Assembly: GCF_024399335.1 (NCBI RefSeq)
Contig: NZ_CP075339.1
Span: forward strand, 1,922,001 to 1,986,000
Direction of reading: 5' to 3'
Source of the DNA: Leucobacter aridicollis
GTDB taxonomy: Bacteria > Actinomycetota > Actinomycetes > Actinomycetales > Microbacteriaceae
Length of the DNA stretch: 64,000 nt
Part shown: positions 34,810-43,204 of the stretch, piece by piece
Position numbering within the stretch: position 1 is the first letter of the stretch
How the letters are laid out: each line of letters begins with the position of its first letter
The notes under the pieces: generated by a model
The model's input: only the letters and a program-made list of their open reading frames with translations
Databases searched by the model: none
Told to the model about the DNA's origin: nothing
Made by a program: the position numbers and the translations under genes

Positions 34810-36158
34810 TAGATTTCCTCAACATCGGTGAGCTCGGCAAGGCGCTTTCGCAGCCCGAGCATCGCTGTGTACGTGCAGTAGATCCGGCGGGGCTGCCCCA
34901 TGGTGCGCGACCTGAATGCGGTGAGCGCAGTTCCCAGATCCTCCTCGACTGCCCCGACGGGCACGTCGTCGTGCTCAAGCCGCAGCGCCATGTCCCAGGC
35001 GCGCGTGCCGGTAACCGCAGTGACGCCCCCATCGCGGAGCGTTTCGAAGTCGACGTCCCACAGCCACGACATGTCGCGGCCATCCGCGTACTGGTCGTTC
35101 ACCGCGATCATCACCGCGACGCCCGTTGCATCAAACGAGGCAAGTCCGAGGCGGAACCCCGCTGGGTTCTTCACGAGGACAAGCTCGAGGGGCTGGCCAT
35201 CGAGCTCGAGCTTCTCACCTCGGCCAAACGCGGGGCGCACAGTTGAGAGCGCCTCGAGCACCTCGGTCGTCCGGGCACTCGTATCTGCCCCCTCGGCAAC
35301 TGCACGCGCAAGCACGGCACGGACTGTGACAAGAGCGGCGGCAGCGTTGTAAGTGTTGTAGAGCCCTTCGAGCTGCAACGGTGTCGAGTGCTGCTCTCCG
35401 TCGATCAAGAACGTCGCCTCGTTCTTACCGAGTTCTAGCAGTGTGACATCTGCTGCTTCGCGGGCATCAGCACCCCGATCGTCGACCCCCACGGCGGCAA
35501 CGGCTGCCGCCTGGCCGGTCGAGGCGTGGAAATCGTCGTCGCCGGGGAACGTGCTCAGCAGTGCTGGCGCAAGTCCAAACTCGCGGACCTCGGGGCCACC
35601 TGCCGCGCTGCGTTCCCGTGTCCGTTCGCCTATCTCAGCGATGAGCCTATCTTCCCGGTTCACGACGAGCACGTCGGTCGTCGCGTCAGCGATACGCTGC
35701 AGGTACCGGGCGGTCGTATCTATCTCTCCGAACCTGTCGAGCTGATCGCGTAGCACGTTGAGCAGCAGGGTGAAACGCGGCTTGACTCGCTCGATGAAAA
35801 ACATTGCATGAGCCTCGTCGAGTTCGAGCACCGCAACGTCGGCGTCGAGTGTGCCACTCGGGCCGCTCTCCTGCACCATTGCAGCCACGACGCCGCGAGA
35901 AAAGTTTGATCCAGTCTTGTTTGTGAAGACTTTCAGCCCCTGCGCCTCCAGCATCTCGACGATCATCTTCGTCGTCGTCGTCTTGCCGTTGGTGCCGCTC
36001 ACCGCAATCACCCCAAGCGGCAGCTTGGCGAGACCCCGGGCCATGAACCCGGGGTCAAGCCGCTCGACAACGAGGCCAGGCAGCGCCGATCCCCCTCCGC
36101 GAAGACGGGCCCCCGCCCGTACCGCTTTACCGACGCCAGCCGAGAAAAAATCACGCAT
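34809..36158 (-). CDS. murT: Lipid II isoglutaminyl synthase, Mur ligase subunit MurT
   Basis: A 449-residue Mur-ligase-type ATPase. SGTNGKTTT is at 54-62, TNKTGSNFSRGV follows, then NREDRLIAEIG and the C-terminal DUF1727 part with YADGRDMSWLWDVDFE. It activates D-Glu of lipid II for amidation with ammonia from GatD. The four-Cys zinc ribbon inserted in the central domain of S. aureus MurT is absent: the protein has only one Cys, near the C-terminus (IYCTYTAML). The corresponding region is Ala/Asp-rich and short. The ATG at 36158 follows TAATCT by six bases, a promoter overlapping the end of trmD. Confidence 0.93.
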   Translation of the reverse strand: MRDFFSAGVGKAVRAGARLRGGGSALPGLVVERLDPGFMARGLAKLPLGVIAVSGTNGKTTTTKMIVEMLEAQGLKVFTNKTGSNFSRGVVAAMVQESGPSGTLDADVAVLELDEAHAMFFIERVKPRFTLLLNVLRDQLDRFGEIDTTARYLQRIADATTDVLVVNREDRLIAEIGERTRERSAAGGPEVREFGLAPALLSTFPGDDDFHASTGQAAAVAAVGVDDRGADAREAADVTLLELGKNEATFLIDGEQHSTPLQLEGLYNTYNAAAALVTVRAVLARAVAEGADTSARTTEVLEALSTVRPAFGRGEKLELDGQPLELVLVKNPAGFRLGLASFDATGVAVMIAVNDQYADGRDMSWLWDVDFETLRDGGVTAVTGTRAWDMALRLEHDDVPVGAVEEDLGTALTAFRSRTMGQPRRIYCTYTAMLGLRKRLAELTDVEEI

Positions 36159-36164
36159 GCATCA

Positions 36165-36170
36165 AGATTA
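36165..36170 (-). promoter_or_regulatory. Candidate leaderless -10 of murT
   Basis: On the minus strand TAATCT, six bases (TGATGC), then ATG 36158. It overlaps the trmD stop codon, so murT-gatD may be transcribed separately from the rpsP operon. Confidence 0.5.
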
Positions 36171-36875
36171 GTCGCCAAGCAGGTCGGGCCGTACACGCCG
36201 TGTACGTTCGACGCTCTGTTCGTGGCGCCAAGCATCGATCGCGGCGTGATTTCCAGACAGCAACACGTCGGGCACGCGGCGTCCGCGCCACTCAGCGGGC
36301 TTGGTGTAACTCGGGTACTCGAGCAGCCCAGCCTCGTGCGACTCCTCCACGAGGCTGTCAGGGTTGCCAACGACGCCGGGAAGGAGCCTACCAATCGCCT
36401 CGATCATCGCAATCGAGGCGACCTCTCCCCCGTTCAGCACGTAGTCGCCGATGCTGACGAGCCGCACTCGTCCGCGATCACCGTACTCGTCGAACACGCG
36501 CTGGTCGATCCCCTCGTAGCGGCCGCAGCCGAACACGAGGTGCTCCTCGGTTGCGAGCTCGCGCGCCATCGCCTGAGTAAAAACGTCTCCCGCAGGCGAG
36601 GGGAAGATGATGAGTGGCTCCGCGGTCGGTGCCGGTGCCGACCGCGCATCCGCCAGGATCCCGTCGATCGCGTGCCCCCAGGGCTCGGGTTTCATCACCA
36701 TTCCGGCACCGCCGCCCGTCGGCGTGTCATCGACAGTGCGATGCTTGTCGTGCGCTGAATCGCGAAGATCGTGCACGTGCATGTCGATGAGGCCGCGGTC
36801 TCGGGCTTTCCCCATGAGCGAGAGCTCGAGCGCGTCGAAGTAGCCGGGGAAGATCGTGACGACGTCGATCCTCAC
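36168..36875 (-). CDS. trmD: tRNA (guanine-N1)-methyltransferase TrmD
   Basis: TrmD methylates G37 of tRNAs next to the anticodon and prevents frameshifts. The 235-residue protein has [14 protein letters not shown], the SPOUT knot loop [14 protein letters not shown] and the YVLNGGEVA methionine-binding part. The linker and C-terminal domain (ESFEEGLLE-like [15 protein letters not shown]) are normal. It overlaps the rimM stop by four bases and ends ten bases before murT. It is the last gene of the rpsP-khpA-rimM-trmD operon. rplS, often next, is not here. Confidence 0.97.
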   Translation of the reverse strand: MRIDVVTIFPGYFDALELSLMGKARDRGLIDMHVHDLRDSAHDKHRTVDDTPTGGGAGMVMKPEPWGHAIDGILADARSAPAPTAEPLIIFPSPAGDVFTQAMARELATEEHLVFGCGRYEGIDQRVFDEYGDRGRVRLVSIGDYVLNGGEVASIAMIEAIGRLLPGVVGNPDSLVEESHEAGLLEYPSYTKPAEWRGRRVPDVLLSGNHAAIDAWRHEQSVERTRRVRPDLLGD

Positions 36876-37498
36876 GCGTCCCCCTGTGGATTCTGGGTAC
36901 CGTCCTCGATCGCGCCGTCTCCGAACAGGCCCGCGGGCGGAGTCATCGTGACAATGCCTGCCTCGAGGTCAACCGACGGAACGATCGCCTCGACGAAGGG
37001 CACAAGCACGACGCCAGTCTGGGTCTTCACTGAGAGCAGATCCTGGGCCGGGAAGTGCTGCACCTCGGCTACTGTTCCCAGCTTCTCGGTGCCACCGCCC
37101 TCGATGGGCTGTACGACGTCGAGGCCGACGAGCTCGTGGGCATACCACGCGTTCTCTTCGGACCCCGCCGCGACTGCCTCTTCATCGATCCAGAGGATCG
37201 CACGGACGATGCTCTCGACCGCGGTGCGATCGGGCAGCTCGACGAAGAACCCGACGGGCATGCTGTTGAACCAGCGAAGCTCGCGAAGCTCAATCGTCTG
37301 CCCAAACCAGGGGGAATCCTCGGGGACCTGCAGGTGAAACTTCGAGCCTGGAACGAACCTCAGATCCGGGTTGTCCGTGAACATCTCAAGCTTCACACCG
37401 CCCTTGAGCCCGTGGGGCTTCGTCAGGCGTCCGACACGCAAACTCCCCGCCCCGCTAGCGGGACGGGGAGCTTGCGCACGCTTTGGAGCGTCTGCCAT
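36872..37498 (-). CDS. rimM: Ribosome maturation factor RimM
   Basis: RimM binds uS19 and helps 16S rRNA processing of the 30S head. The 208-residue protein has [22 protein letters not shown] and the PRC-barrel part with [32 protein letters not shown]. The first 20 residues are an extra Ala/Pro-rich lead, and their codons form a strong mRNA hairpin (37443-37470). The gap to khpA is one base; the stop overlaps trmD. Length is slightly above average because of N- and C-terminal tails. Confidence 0.96.
   Translation of the reverse strand: MADAPKRAQAPRPASGAGSLRVGRLTKPHGLKGGVKLEMFTDNPDLRFVPGSKFHLQVPEDSPWFGQTIELRELRWFNSMPVGFFVELPDRTAVESIVRAILWIDEEAVAAGSEENAWYAHELVGLDVVQPIEGGGTEKLGTVAEVQHFPAQDLLSVKTQTGVVLVPFVEAIVPSVDLEAGIVTMTPPAGLFGDGAIEDGTQNPQGDA
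37443..37470 (-). promoter_or_regulatory. mRNA hairpin in the first codons of rimM
   Basis: In the rimM mRNA, CTCCCCGTCCCGC (37470-37458) pairs with GCGGGGCGGGGAG (37455-37443) through 13 positions, one of them a G-U wobble. The tip is the two bases TA, so the innermost pair or two would open. It lies at codons 10-19. It could slow translation or transcription of rimM-trmD relative to rpsP. Confidence 0.7.
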
Positions 37499-37499
37499 A

Positions 37500-37760
37500 T
37501 CAGCCGGCCTCAGGTGCGTCGGTATCGACGATATCTACCCTGACGCGCTCACCAGAGGCGAGTGCGGAGATTACGGTGCGAAGCGCCTGAGCGGTGCGGC
37601 CACTGCGACCAATCACGCGTCCAAGGTCTTCGGGGTGCACACGAATCTCAAGGGTCTCGCCGCGGTTTCCCGCGCGCTGCGAGATGCGCACCTCGTCTGG
37701 GTGATCTACCACCCCACGAACGAGATGCTCAAGCGCATCAGCGAGCACCATCTCAGCCAA
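37500..37760 (-). CDS. khpA: KH-domain RNA-binding protein KhpA
   Basis: An 86-residue single-KH protein. The KH signature is EDLGRVIGRSGRTAQALRTVISA, with the GxxG loop GRSG. In other Gram-positive bacteria KhpA, with KhpB, binds many RNAs and affects cell division. It lies between rpsP (5-base gap) and rimM (1-base gap), its usual place. The N-terminal MAEMVLADALEHLVRGVVDHPDEV matches family members. A start four codons later is possible. Confidence 0.95.
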   Translation of the reverse strand: MAEMVLADALEHLVRGVVDHPDEVRISQRAGNRGETLEIRVHPEDLGRVIGRSGRTAQALRTVISALASGERVRVDIVDTDAPEAG

Positions 37761-37765
37761 GAGCC

Positions 37766-38212
37766 TTAGGCCTCGGTCGACTCGGCAGCGGCCTCTTCAG
37801 CCGGCGCCTCGGTCTCTGCGGGAGCCTCAGCTGCCTCCTCGGCGGGAGCCTCAGCAGGCTTCTCAGCCTTCGGGCGAACCACTGACTTCTTCTTGGCGTC
37901 AGCCTCGAACACTTCCTTCGCCTCAGGTGCGAGCACCTTCGACTCGGTCGAGCCCTCGCCGGTGAACTTGCCCCAGTCGCCAGTGAGCTTCAGGAGCGCG
38001 GTGACCTGCTCGGTCGGCTGCGCGCCAACGCTGAGCCAGTACTGTGCGCGGTCTGAATCGACCTCGATGAACGAGGGGTTCTCAGTCGGGTGGTACTTGC
38101 CAATCTCCTCGATGACGCGGCCGTCACGCTTGGTGCGCGAGTCTGCAACGACGATGCGGTAGAACGGTGCGCGGATCTTGCCGAGGCGCTTGAGGCGAAT
38201 CTTGACTGCCAT
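37766..38212 (-). CDS. rpsP: Small ribosomal subunit protein bS16
   Basis: A 148-residue protein; the first 80 residues are the conserved bS16 fold ([20 protein letters not shown], then IEEIGKYHP and [15 protein letters not shown]). The remaining 60 residues are a Lys then Ala/Glu/Pro-rich tail (from about [14 protein letters not shown]), common in actinobacterial bS16 and low in complexity. The ATG at 38212 has AAGGAGCC upstream. It is the first gene of the rpsP-khpA-rimM-trmD operon. The 190-base upstream region contains the terminator of the next gene row; I could not settle the promoter. Confidence 0.97.
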   Translation of the reverse strand: MAVKIRLKRLGKIRAPFYRIVVADSRTKRDGRVIEEIGKYHPTENPSFIEVDSDRAQYWLSVGAQPTEQVTALLKLTGDWGKFTGEGSTESKVLAPEAKEVFEADAKKKSVVRPKAEKPAEAPAEEAAEAPAETEAPAEEAAAESTEA

Positions 38213-38365
38213 GTGCTGGCTCCTTCAGGTTGGGTTACATGTGACGCCGCGCGGAAGCTCGGACCGAATCGGTCTCTGGCGCGGAAGCCTGGCACGCATT
38301 ACGCGAACTAGGCAAGTTTGCCACACTAGGGGCCAAATTGCAATTTTTGATGGGATCAGGGGTTT

Positions 38366-38397
38366 TGCTGGGCCGCCTGCGGTGCGGCGGCCCAGCA
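38366..38397 (-). terminator. Terminator of the peptide operon
   Basis: TGCTGGGCCGCC (38366-38377) and GGCGGCCCAGCA (38386-38397) form a perfect 12-bp stem with an 8-base loop, just after the pepP stop. There is no T-run on the minus strand, so the stem alone, or Rho, must act. Confidence 0.65.
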
Positions 38398-38401
38398 GAG
38401 G

Positions 38402-39910
38402 CTAGTTGCCCGTGACTTTTCGCATCCAAGCCTCGACACCGGCGGCGTCGATTGGCAAGGCATCCGAGATCACTTCGTTGCCAGTCTCGGTCACGACGAG
38501 GTCGTCCTCCAGCCGCACGCCGATGCCGCGCAGCTCGGGCGGCACGGTCTCGTCCCAGGCGTGGAAATAGAGCCCCGGCTCGACGGTGAGCGCCATTCCT
38601 GTCTGCACAGTGCCGCCAAGATAGGTCTCGTACCGCGAGGAGTCGCAGTCGTGCACGTCGAGGCCCAGGTGGTGCCCAACACCGCACACAATGTAACGGC
38701 GATGATGCTGACCATCGGCTGAGAGGGCCTCGTCCACCGATACTGGCAGCATGCCCCAGTCGGCGAGCCCCTCGGCCAACACTTCCATGCACGCTGCGTG
38801 GAAGTCGGCCCAAAGCCTTCCTGGCTGTACCGCTGCGAGACCGGCCCTGTGCGAGCGCTCGACGAGATCGTGAACCTGGCGCTGTGCGTCCGAGAACGTG
38901 CCGCTCGCTGGCAGCGTCCGCGTGACATCTGCGGTGTAGCCCGAACGCATCTCGACACCCATATCGAGCAGCAGCAGTTCGGCTGGGTCGACCTCGCCGT
39001 CGGCTCGAACCCAGTGCAGGATCGGCGCGTGTGCACCCGAGCCGACGATCGTCGCATAGCCGGGGGCCTGACCGACAGTGCGGGCGTGACGGTCGAACGT
39101 TCCCTGCAGCCAGCGCTCACCCCCGGCCGCGATCGCGTTCGGGATTTCGCGTGTGACAGCCGCGAAGCCGTCGACAGTCGCGAGGTTCGCCGCGCGAAGC
39201 TGGCCAATCTCCCAGGCGTCCTTGATCTGGCGCAGCTCGGAGAGCACCGTGGCGAGCCGTGCGGAGCGCGTCCTGCCCGCGAGCGCGGCGCCGGCGCCGC
39301 GCGCGACGACAGCCGCACCAGCGATGAGCGCGTCGTCAGGCACACCGGCCTCGGCGAGCTCCCCAATCGGGCGGACCGCTAGGTCGAGCGCAGCCGAGAC
39401 CTCGGCGACTCCCGCGAGCGGCCCAACCCAGAGCTCTCCGTGGTTCGCATCTGCGTGAAACGCCTTACTTCCGGGACGCGCCGGCGGTGTGATGTACAGC
39501 GTCGCGTCGTGCCCGCCAGCTATCGGACGCATGACGAGCACTGCGTCTTCGATGCCGTACCCCACGGCCCACAGGAAGTCGCTGTCGGCGCGGAACTCGA
39601 AGTAGGTATCGTTTGCGCGCAGCTGCGAGCGCCCGGCGGCGACGACGAGGGTCTCCCCCGCGAGCTCTGCAGAGAGCCTGGCACGGTGGTCGGCGGCGGC
39701 GGAAGCGGCGCCAGGTTCGACTGCGAGTTCGCGCGCTGCGTCGCCCCATCCCTCCGCCATCCAAGTCGTGAACCCGGTCGCCTCGCTGAGTAGCGGCATC
39801 CGAGGATCGCGGCGGGTCGCGCGGGAGTTCGGCATCCCCGACTCCCAGTCGACGACGTTGACAGTGAGCCCAAGTCCGCTCAATGAGGGACCGCCATGGT
39901 TGTGCGTCAT
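38402..39910 (-). CDS. pepP: Xaa-Pro aminopeptidase
   Basis: A 502-residue M24B metallopeptidase that removes an N-terminal residue before proline. The pita-bread domain carries the metal ligands in order: LLLLDMGVEMRSGYTADVTRTL (two Asp), CGVGHHLGLDVHD (His), VEPGLYFH (Glu) and GVRLEDDLVV (Glu). The N-terminal non-catalytic domain includes VLVMRPIAGGHDATLYI. The ATG at 39910 has AAAGGA upstream; the frame is open to 39949. It is the last gene of the peptide-import operon, after the iminopeptidase and a 74-base gap with a strong hairpin. Probably cytoplasmic. Confidence 0.93.
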   Translation of the reverse strand: MTHNHGGPSLSGLGLTVNVVDWESGMPNSRATRRDPRMPLLSEATGFTTWMAEGWGDAARELAVEPGAASAAADHRARLSAELAGETLVVAAGRSQLRANDTYFEFRADSDFLWAVGYGIEDAVLVMRPIAGGHDATLYITPPARPGSKAFHADANHGELWVGPLAGVAEVSAALDLAVRPIGELAEAGVPDDALIAGAAVVARGAGAALAGRTRSARLATVLSELRQIKDAWEIGQLRAANLATVDGFAAVTREIPNAIAAGGERWLQGTFDRHARTVGQAPGYATIVGSGAHAPILHWVRADGEVDPAELLLLDMGVEMRSGYTADVTRTLPASGTFSDAQRQVHDLVERSHRAGLAAVQPGRLWADFHAACMEVLAEGLADWGMLPVSVDEALSADGQHHRRYIVCGVGHHLGLDVHDCDSSRYETYLGGTVQTGMALTVEPGLYFHAWDETVPPELRGIGVRLEDDLVVTETGNEVISDALPIDAAGVEAWMRKVTGN

Positions 39911-39936
39911 GTGTGTTCCTTTCAGGACAAGCGTGG

Positions 39937-39975
39937 ACGGGGCCGGCATGCCGCAACGCGACGTGCCGGCCCCGT
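39937..39975 (-). other. Intercistronic hairpin between iminopeptidase and pepP
   Basis: ACGGGGCCGGCA (39937-39948) and TGCCGGCCCCGT (39964-39975) form a perfect 12-bp stem with a 15-base loop. It fills the gap after the iminopeptidase stop and could attenuate pepP or protect the upstream mRNA end. Confidence 0.6.
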
Positions 39976-39984
39976 TCGTGAAAA

Positions 39985-41280
39985 TCAGTCGCGGCTGCGT
40001 GCAGCGCTACCAAGGCGCTCTTCAAGCGCGGTGAAGAGTCGCTCTGCGACGTTGCCGAGCCGAAGGCCGTCGTGCTCGAACTCGTTCGTCACCCATGCGT
40101 GCACCCCAGCGACGCGCAAGGCGGTGTCGAGAGAGAGCTGCGCGTCGACGTACATGTCGTCGTAGTACACAGCGGCCTCAACAGGCACCTCGTTGCGCGC
40201 GAGCCTGTCAGTGTCGTACATCTCGATCGGCTGCTCGTGGGCCGCGAGGTGTTCGACGGCCTCTTGGAAACCACGAAGCCCCGCGATCTCCTCGAACATC
40301 CAGGGGAACACAGTCTCTCCCGTGAAGTTCAAGGGCCGTGCCGACTCCGCGAACTCTGGCCGGGCGTCGCGTTCTCGCTGCGCCGCCCACGAGCTTGGGC
40401 CGGGCCCGTAGATCGCCTCTTGCAGGGCGATGAACAGCGGGTTCGTGAGAAACGCTGTCTCGGCCTCGACAGTCGCAAGGAACGTGTCTGACAGCCGGGT
40501 CTCGGCCTCGTCGGCGAAGGCCTCGTCAAAGATCCAGTGCACCCGATCGAATCCTGGCTTCATTCCGAAGTCAAGGCCGAGGGTCTGCAGTCGCCGAACG
40601 GTGAGCCTGTCGCCACTCGGCAATCGCACATCTTCCCGCTCGAGCAAGTCTGCGACGCGCGCGATCCTGTCAACGAGGTGCGGATGGCGCTCGCGGAAGA
40701 GGCGATTCTTCTCCGCGATGCGCGGGAACGTGCGGGAGTAGACGACCGCCGGGTCAGGATCAATGCTTGGCAGCCCGCCGGTGATCGCCGACGCGACAAC
40801 CGACTCGGGGAAGTGCGAGAGGTACTGCAGCGTCAGGAACCCGCCGTAGCTCTGCCCGAGCGTCCACCATTGCCGGCCCGGGAAGTGTTCCTCTCGCAGC
40901 GCCTCGAAGTCGCGCACGATCGAGTCCTGGCGGTGCAGCGCGAGAAGGCGCGCACCAGCCGCAGCGTCGAGACCGTCGAAGTCGCGCGCGCTGAGCGGGG
41001 TCGACCTTCCAGTGCCGCGTTGATCGGGCAGGATGACTCGGAACCGCTTCACTGCGTCGCCAATCCAGCCATCTGCGTCGAGCGGCCGTGGCGACTTCCC
41101 GCCGGGCCCGCCCTGCAGGAAGACGAGGAGCGGCAAATCCGCATCGCGGCTCGAGGAGCTCACGACCTCGCGCGCGAACACACGGATCGTCTCGCCCCCG
41201 GGCTCGCTCCAGTCAAGCGGCACAGTGACCCACAGATCGCGGCCGCTGAGACCAGCTCCAATCGGGTACCAGTCTGTCAT
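39985..41280 (-). CDS. Alpha/beta hydrolase, prolyl iminopeptidase type
   Basis: A 431-residue S33-family hydrolase. LVFLQGGPGGKSPRPL is the oxyanion-hole region, DQRGTGRSTPL follows, and the nucleophile elbow is TLGQSYGGFLTLQYL. A cap domain and late VHAWVTNEFEHDGLR with the catalytic His complete the fold. Family members release N-terminal proline from peptides. The start overlaps dppB-type permease by four bases. Its place between the peptide permease genes and Xaa-Pro aminopeptidase fits that activity. The protein has no signal peptide. Confidence 0.9.
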   Translation of the reverse strand: MTDWYPIGAGLSGRDLWVTVPLDWSEPGGETIRVFAREVVSSSSRDADLPLLVFLQGGPGGKSPRPLDADGWIGDAVKRFRVILPDQRGTGRSTPLSARDFDGLDAAAGARLLALHRQDSIVRDFEALREEHFPGRQWWTLGQSYGGFLTLQYLSHFPESVVASAITGGLPSIDPDPAVVYSRTFPRIAEKNRLFRERHPHLVDRIARVADLLEREDVRLPSGDRLTVRRLQTLGLDFGMKPGFDRVHWIFDEAFADEAETRLSDTFLATVEAETAFLTNPLFIALQEAIYGPGPSSWAAQRERDARPEFAESARPLNFTGETVFPWMFEEIAGLRGFQEAVEHLAAHEQPIEMYDTDRLARNEVPVEAAVYYDDMYVDAQLSLDTALRVAGVHAWVTNEFEHDGLRLGNVAERLFTALEERLGSAARSRD

Positions 41281-42242
41281 TTTCGGGCAGTCCTCACTCT
41301 CGAATCCAGTAGTGCGTACAGGGTGTCAACGATCAGGTTCGACAGCACGACGAAGAGCCCGCCGAGCAGGACGATCGCAATGACAACCGGGCGATCCTGC
41401 ATCGCGACGCTCGTCACGGCGAGCGAGCCGACCCCGGGGAGTCCGAACACCTGCTCGATAACGATCACGCCTCCGAGGAGCATACCGATGTCGATTCCGA
41501 GCTGGGTGACAAGCGGTGGCATCGCCGAACGGAACGCGTGCACGTAGGTGACGCGGCGCTCCGTGAGGCCTTTGGCGCGGGCTGTGCGAATGTAGTCCTG
41601 ACCGAGCACGTCAAGCATCTGACCGCGCGTAAGCCTCGCGTACACTGCCGCGATGACGAGCGCGAGGGTGAGCCACGGGAGCGCGAGGTGCCACGCCCAC
41701 TGGGCCGGGTTCTCGGTGAGCGGCGTGTACCCAGACGGCGGGAACAGCGTGACGCCCATCTTTGTCGGGATGAAGTACAGCGTGTACAACGCAATCATGC
41801 CGAGCACAAACGTTGGGAAGCTGATTCCGACGATCGCGAATGCCTGACCGAAGCGGTCACGCAAGCTCCCCGGGTGCTTGGCAGAGCCAATACCGATCGG
41901 GATGCCGATCGCAAGCCACACGATGACCGCACCAAACACGAGCGACATTGTCACTGGGATGCGCCGCACGAGCAGGTCCCAGACAGGCAGGTTGGAGCGG
42001 TATGAGAAACCGAGGTCGCCCTGCAGGAGGTTACCGAGGAACATGAAGTACTGCTGAATCATCGGCTTATCGAGCCCAAGGTTCACACGAATCTGCTCCA
42101 TGAGGGCCTCTGTCGCCTTGTCGCCAGCGATGATGCGGGCGGGGTCAGATGGCGACACGTAGAACAGCACGAACACGAAGACACTGAGCAGAAACAACAC
42201 GAGCGCGCCGAAGCCTACCCGTGAAAGGACATAGCGGATCAT
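41277..42242 (-). CDS. Peptide ABC transporter permease, DppB type
   Basis: A 321-residue permease with six membrane helices. It starts MIRYVLSRVGFGALVLFLLSVFVFVLFYVSPSDPARII, and has the EAA-loop DYIRTARAKGLTERRVTYVHAFRSAMPPLV, and ends near LDSRVRTARK, all typical of DppB/OppB. Paired with the DppC-type permease it forms the channel for di- or oligopeptides. Both ends overlap neighbours by four bases (DppC upstream, iminopeptidase downstream), so translation is coupled. Confidence 0.93.
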   Translation of the reverse strand: MIRYVLSRVGFGALVLFLLSVFVFVLFYVSPSDPARIIAGDKATEALMEQIRVNLGLDKPMIQQYFMFLGNLLQGDLGFSYRSNLPVWDLLVRRIPVTMSLVFGAVIVWLAIGIPIGIGSAKHPGSLRDRFGQAFAIVGISFPTFVLGMIALYTLYFIPTKMGVTLFPPSGYTPLTENPAQWAWHLALPWLTLALVIAAVYARLTRGQMLDVLGQDYIRTARAKGLTERRVTYVHAFRSAMPPLVTQLGIDIGMLLGGVIVIEQVFGLPGVGSLAVTSVAMQDRPVVIAIVLLGGLFVVLSNLIVDTLYALLDSRVRTARK

Positions 42243-43204
42243 GCTTTCTTCCCCTTCGTTGAGGTCGGATCAAGAGCGTCACGCAGCCCGTCACCGAGCA
42301 GGTTAAACGCGAGGGTGAGGGCGAGGAGGGCGAGGCCCGGCACAAGCACCATCCAGGGAGCGACCATGTACATCGACCCGTTTGCAGCGTCGGCGAGCAT
42401 GTTGCCCCAGCTCGGTGTCGGTGGCACGATGCCGAGGCCAAGGAACGAGAGCGTCGCCTCGAACACCACTGCGGCGGGAATGCCGAGCGTGGTGTAGACG
42501 ATGATCGGCACGACGAGGTTCGGCAGGACATCGCGGAACATCATCGAGATACGCGACTCCCCGAGCGAGCGAGCAGCCTCGATGAACTCGCGCTCACGAA
42601 TCGCGAGCACCTGGCCGCGGATCACGCGGGCAAGGCCCGCCCAGCTGAAGAACACGATCACCACGATCGACAGTCCGAGGCTCGGGCCGAGCACCGCGAC
42701 GAGCGCGATCGCAACGAGCAGGAACGGGACGCTCATCACGAGGTCGATGATCCGGCTCAGGAGGGTGTCAACCCAGCCGCCGAAGAAGCCAGCGGTCGCG
42801 CCAATCACCACGCCAATTGCAGAGGCCACGAGCGAGGCGACAACACCGACGAGCAGCGACACTCGCGCGCCGTAGGCGAGTCGCACAAACAGATCGCGGC
42901 CGAGCTGATCAGTCCCGAGGAGAAACTCACCGGACGGCCCGACAGGGATGCCAGCAGCCGAGAGCCCTGTCTCTCGGAACTGCTCATTGGGGCCGTGTCC
43001 GGTCCACTGAGCGATGAGTGGCGCGCAGATGGCGAAGGCAACGATACCGAGGATGACAAGCGCGGAGACGACGCTCGCCGGATCGCGCACCAGTCGCGCG
43101 ATCGTGAGCTGAGCCGAGCTCTTCGCTTGGATGTCAGCAGCCTTCTGGGCCGCGTAGCCCGGCGTCGTGATGAGCTTCGTGTCTTTCGAGAATACGCCAC
43201 TCAC
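42239..43204 (-). CDS. Peptide ABC transporter permease, DppC type
   Basis: A 321-residue permease with an N-terminal cytoplasmic stretch of about 40 residues, then six helices. Typical parts are FLLGTDQLGRDLFVRLAYGARVSLLVG and the EAA loop FIEAARSLGESRISMMFRDVLPNLVVPIIVY, followed by PTPSWGNMLADAA. Overlaps by four bases with the dual ATPase gene upstream and DppB downstream. It completes the membrane channel of the importer. Confidence 0.93.
   Translation of the reverse strand: MSGVFSKDTKLITTPGYAAQKAADIQAKSSAQLTIARLVRDPASVVSALVILGIVAFAICAPLIAQWTGHGPNEQFRETGLSAAGIPVGPSGEFLLGTDQLGRDLFVRLAYGARVSLLVGVVASLVASAIGVVIGATAGFFGGWVDTLLSRIIDLVMSVPFLLVAIALVAVLGPSLGLSIVVIVFFSWAGLARVIRGQVLAIREREFIEAARSLGESRISMMFRDVLPNLVVPIIVYTTLGIPAAVVFEATLSFLGLGIVPPTPSWGNMLADAANGSMYMVAPWMVLVPGLALLALTLAFNLLGDGLRDALDPTSTKGKKA

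Noticed and set aside
38213..38401. RNA gene between rpsP and pepP
   Set aside because: The region holds the pepP terminator and the rpsP leader; no tRNA or known RNA fold is visible.
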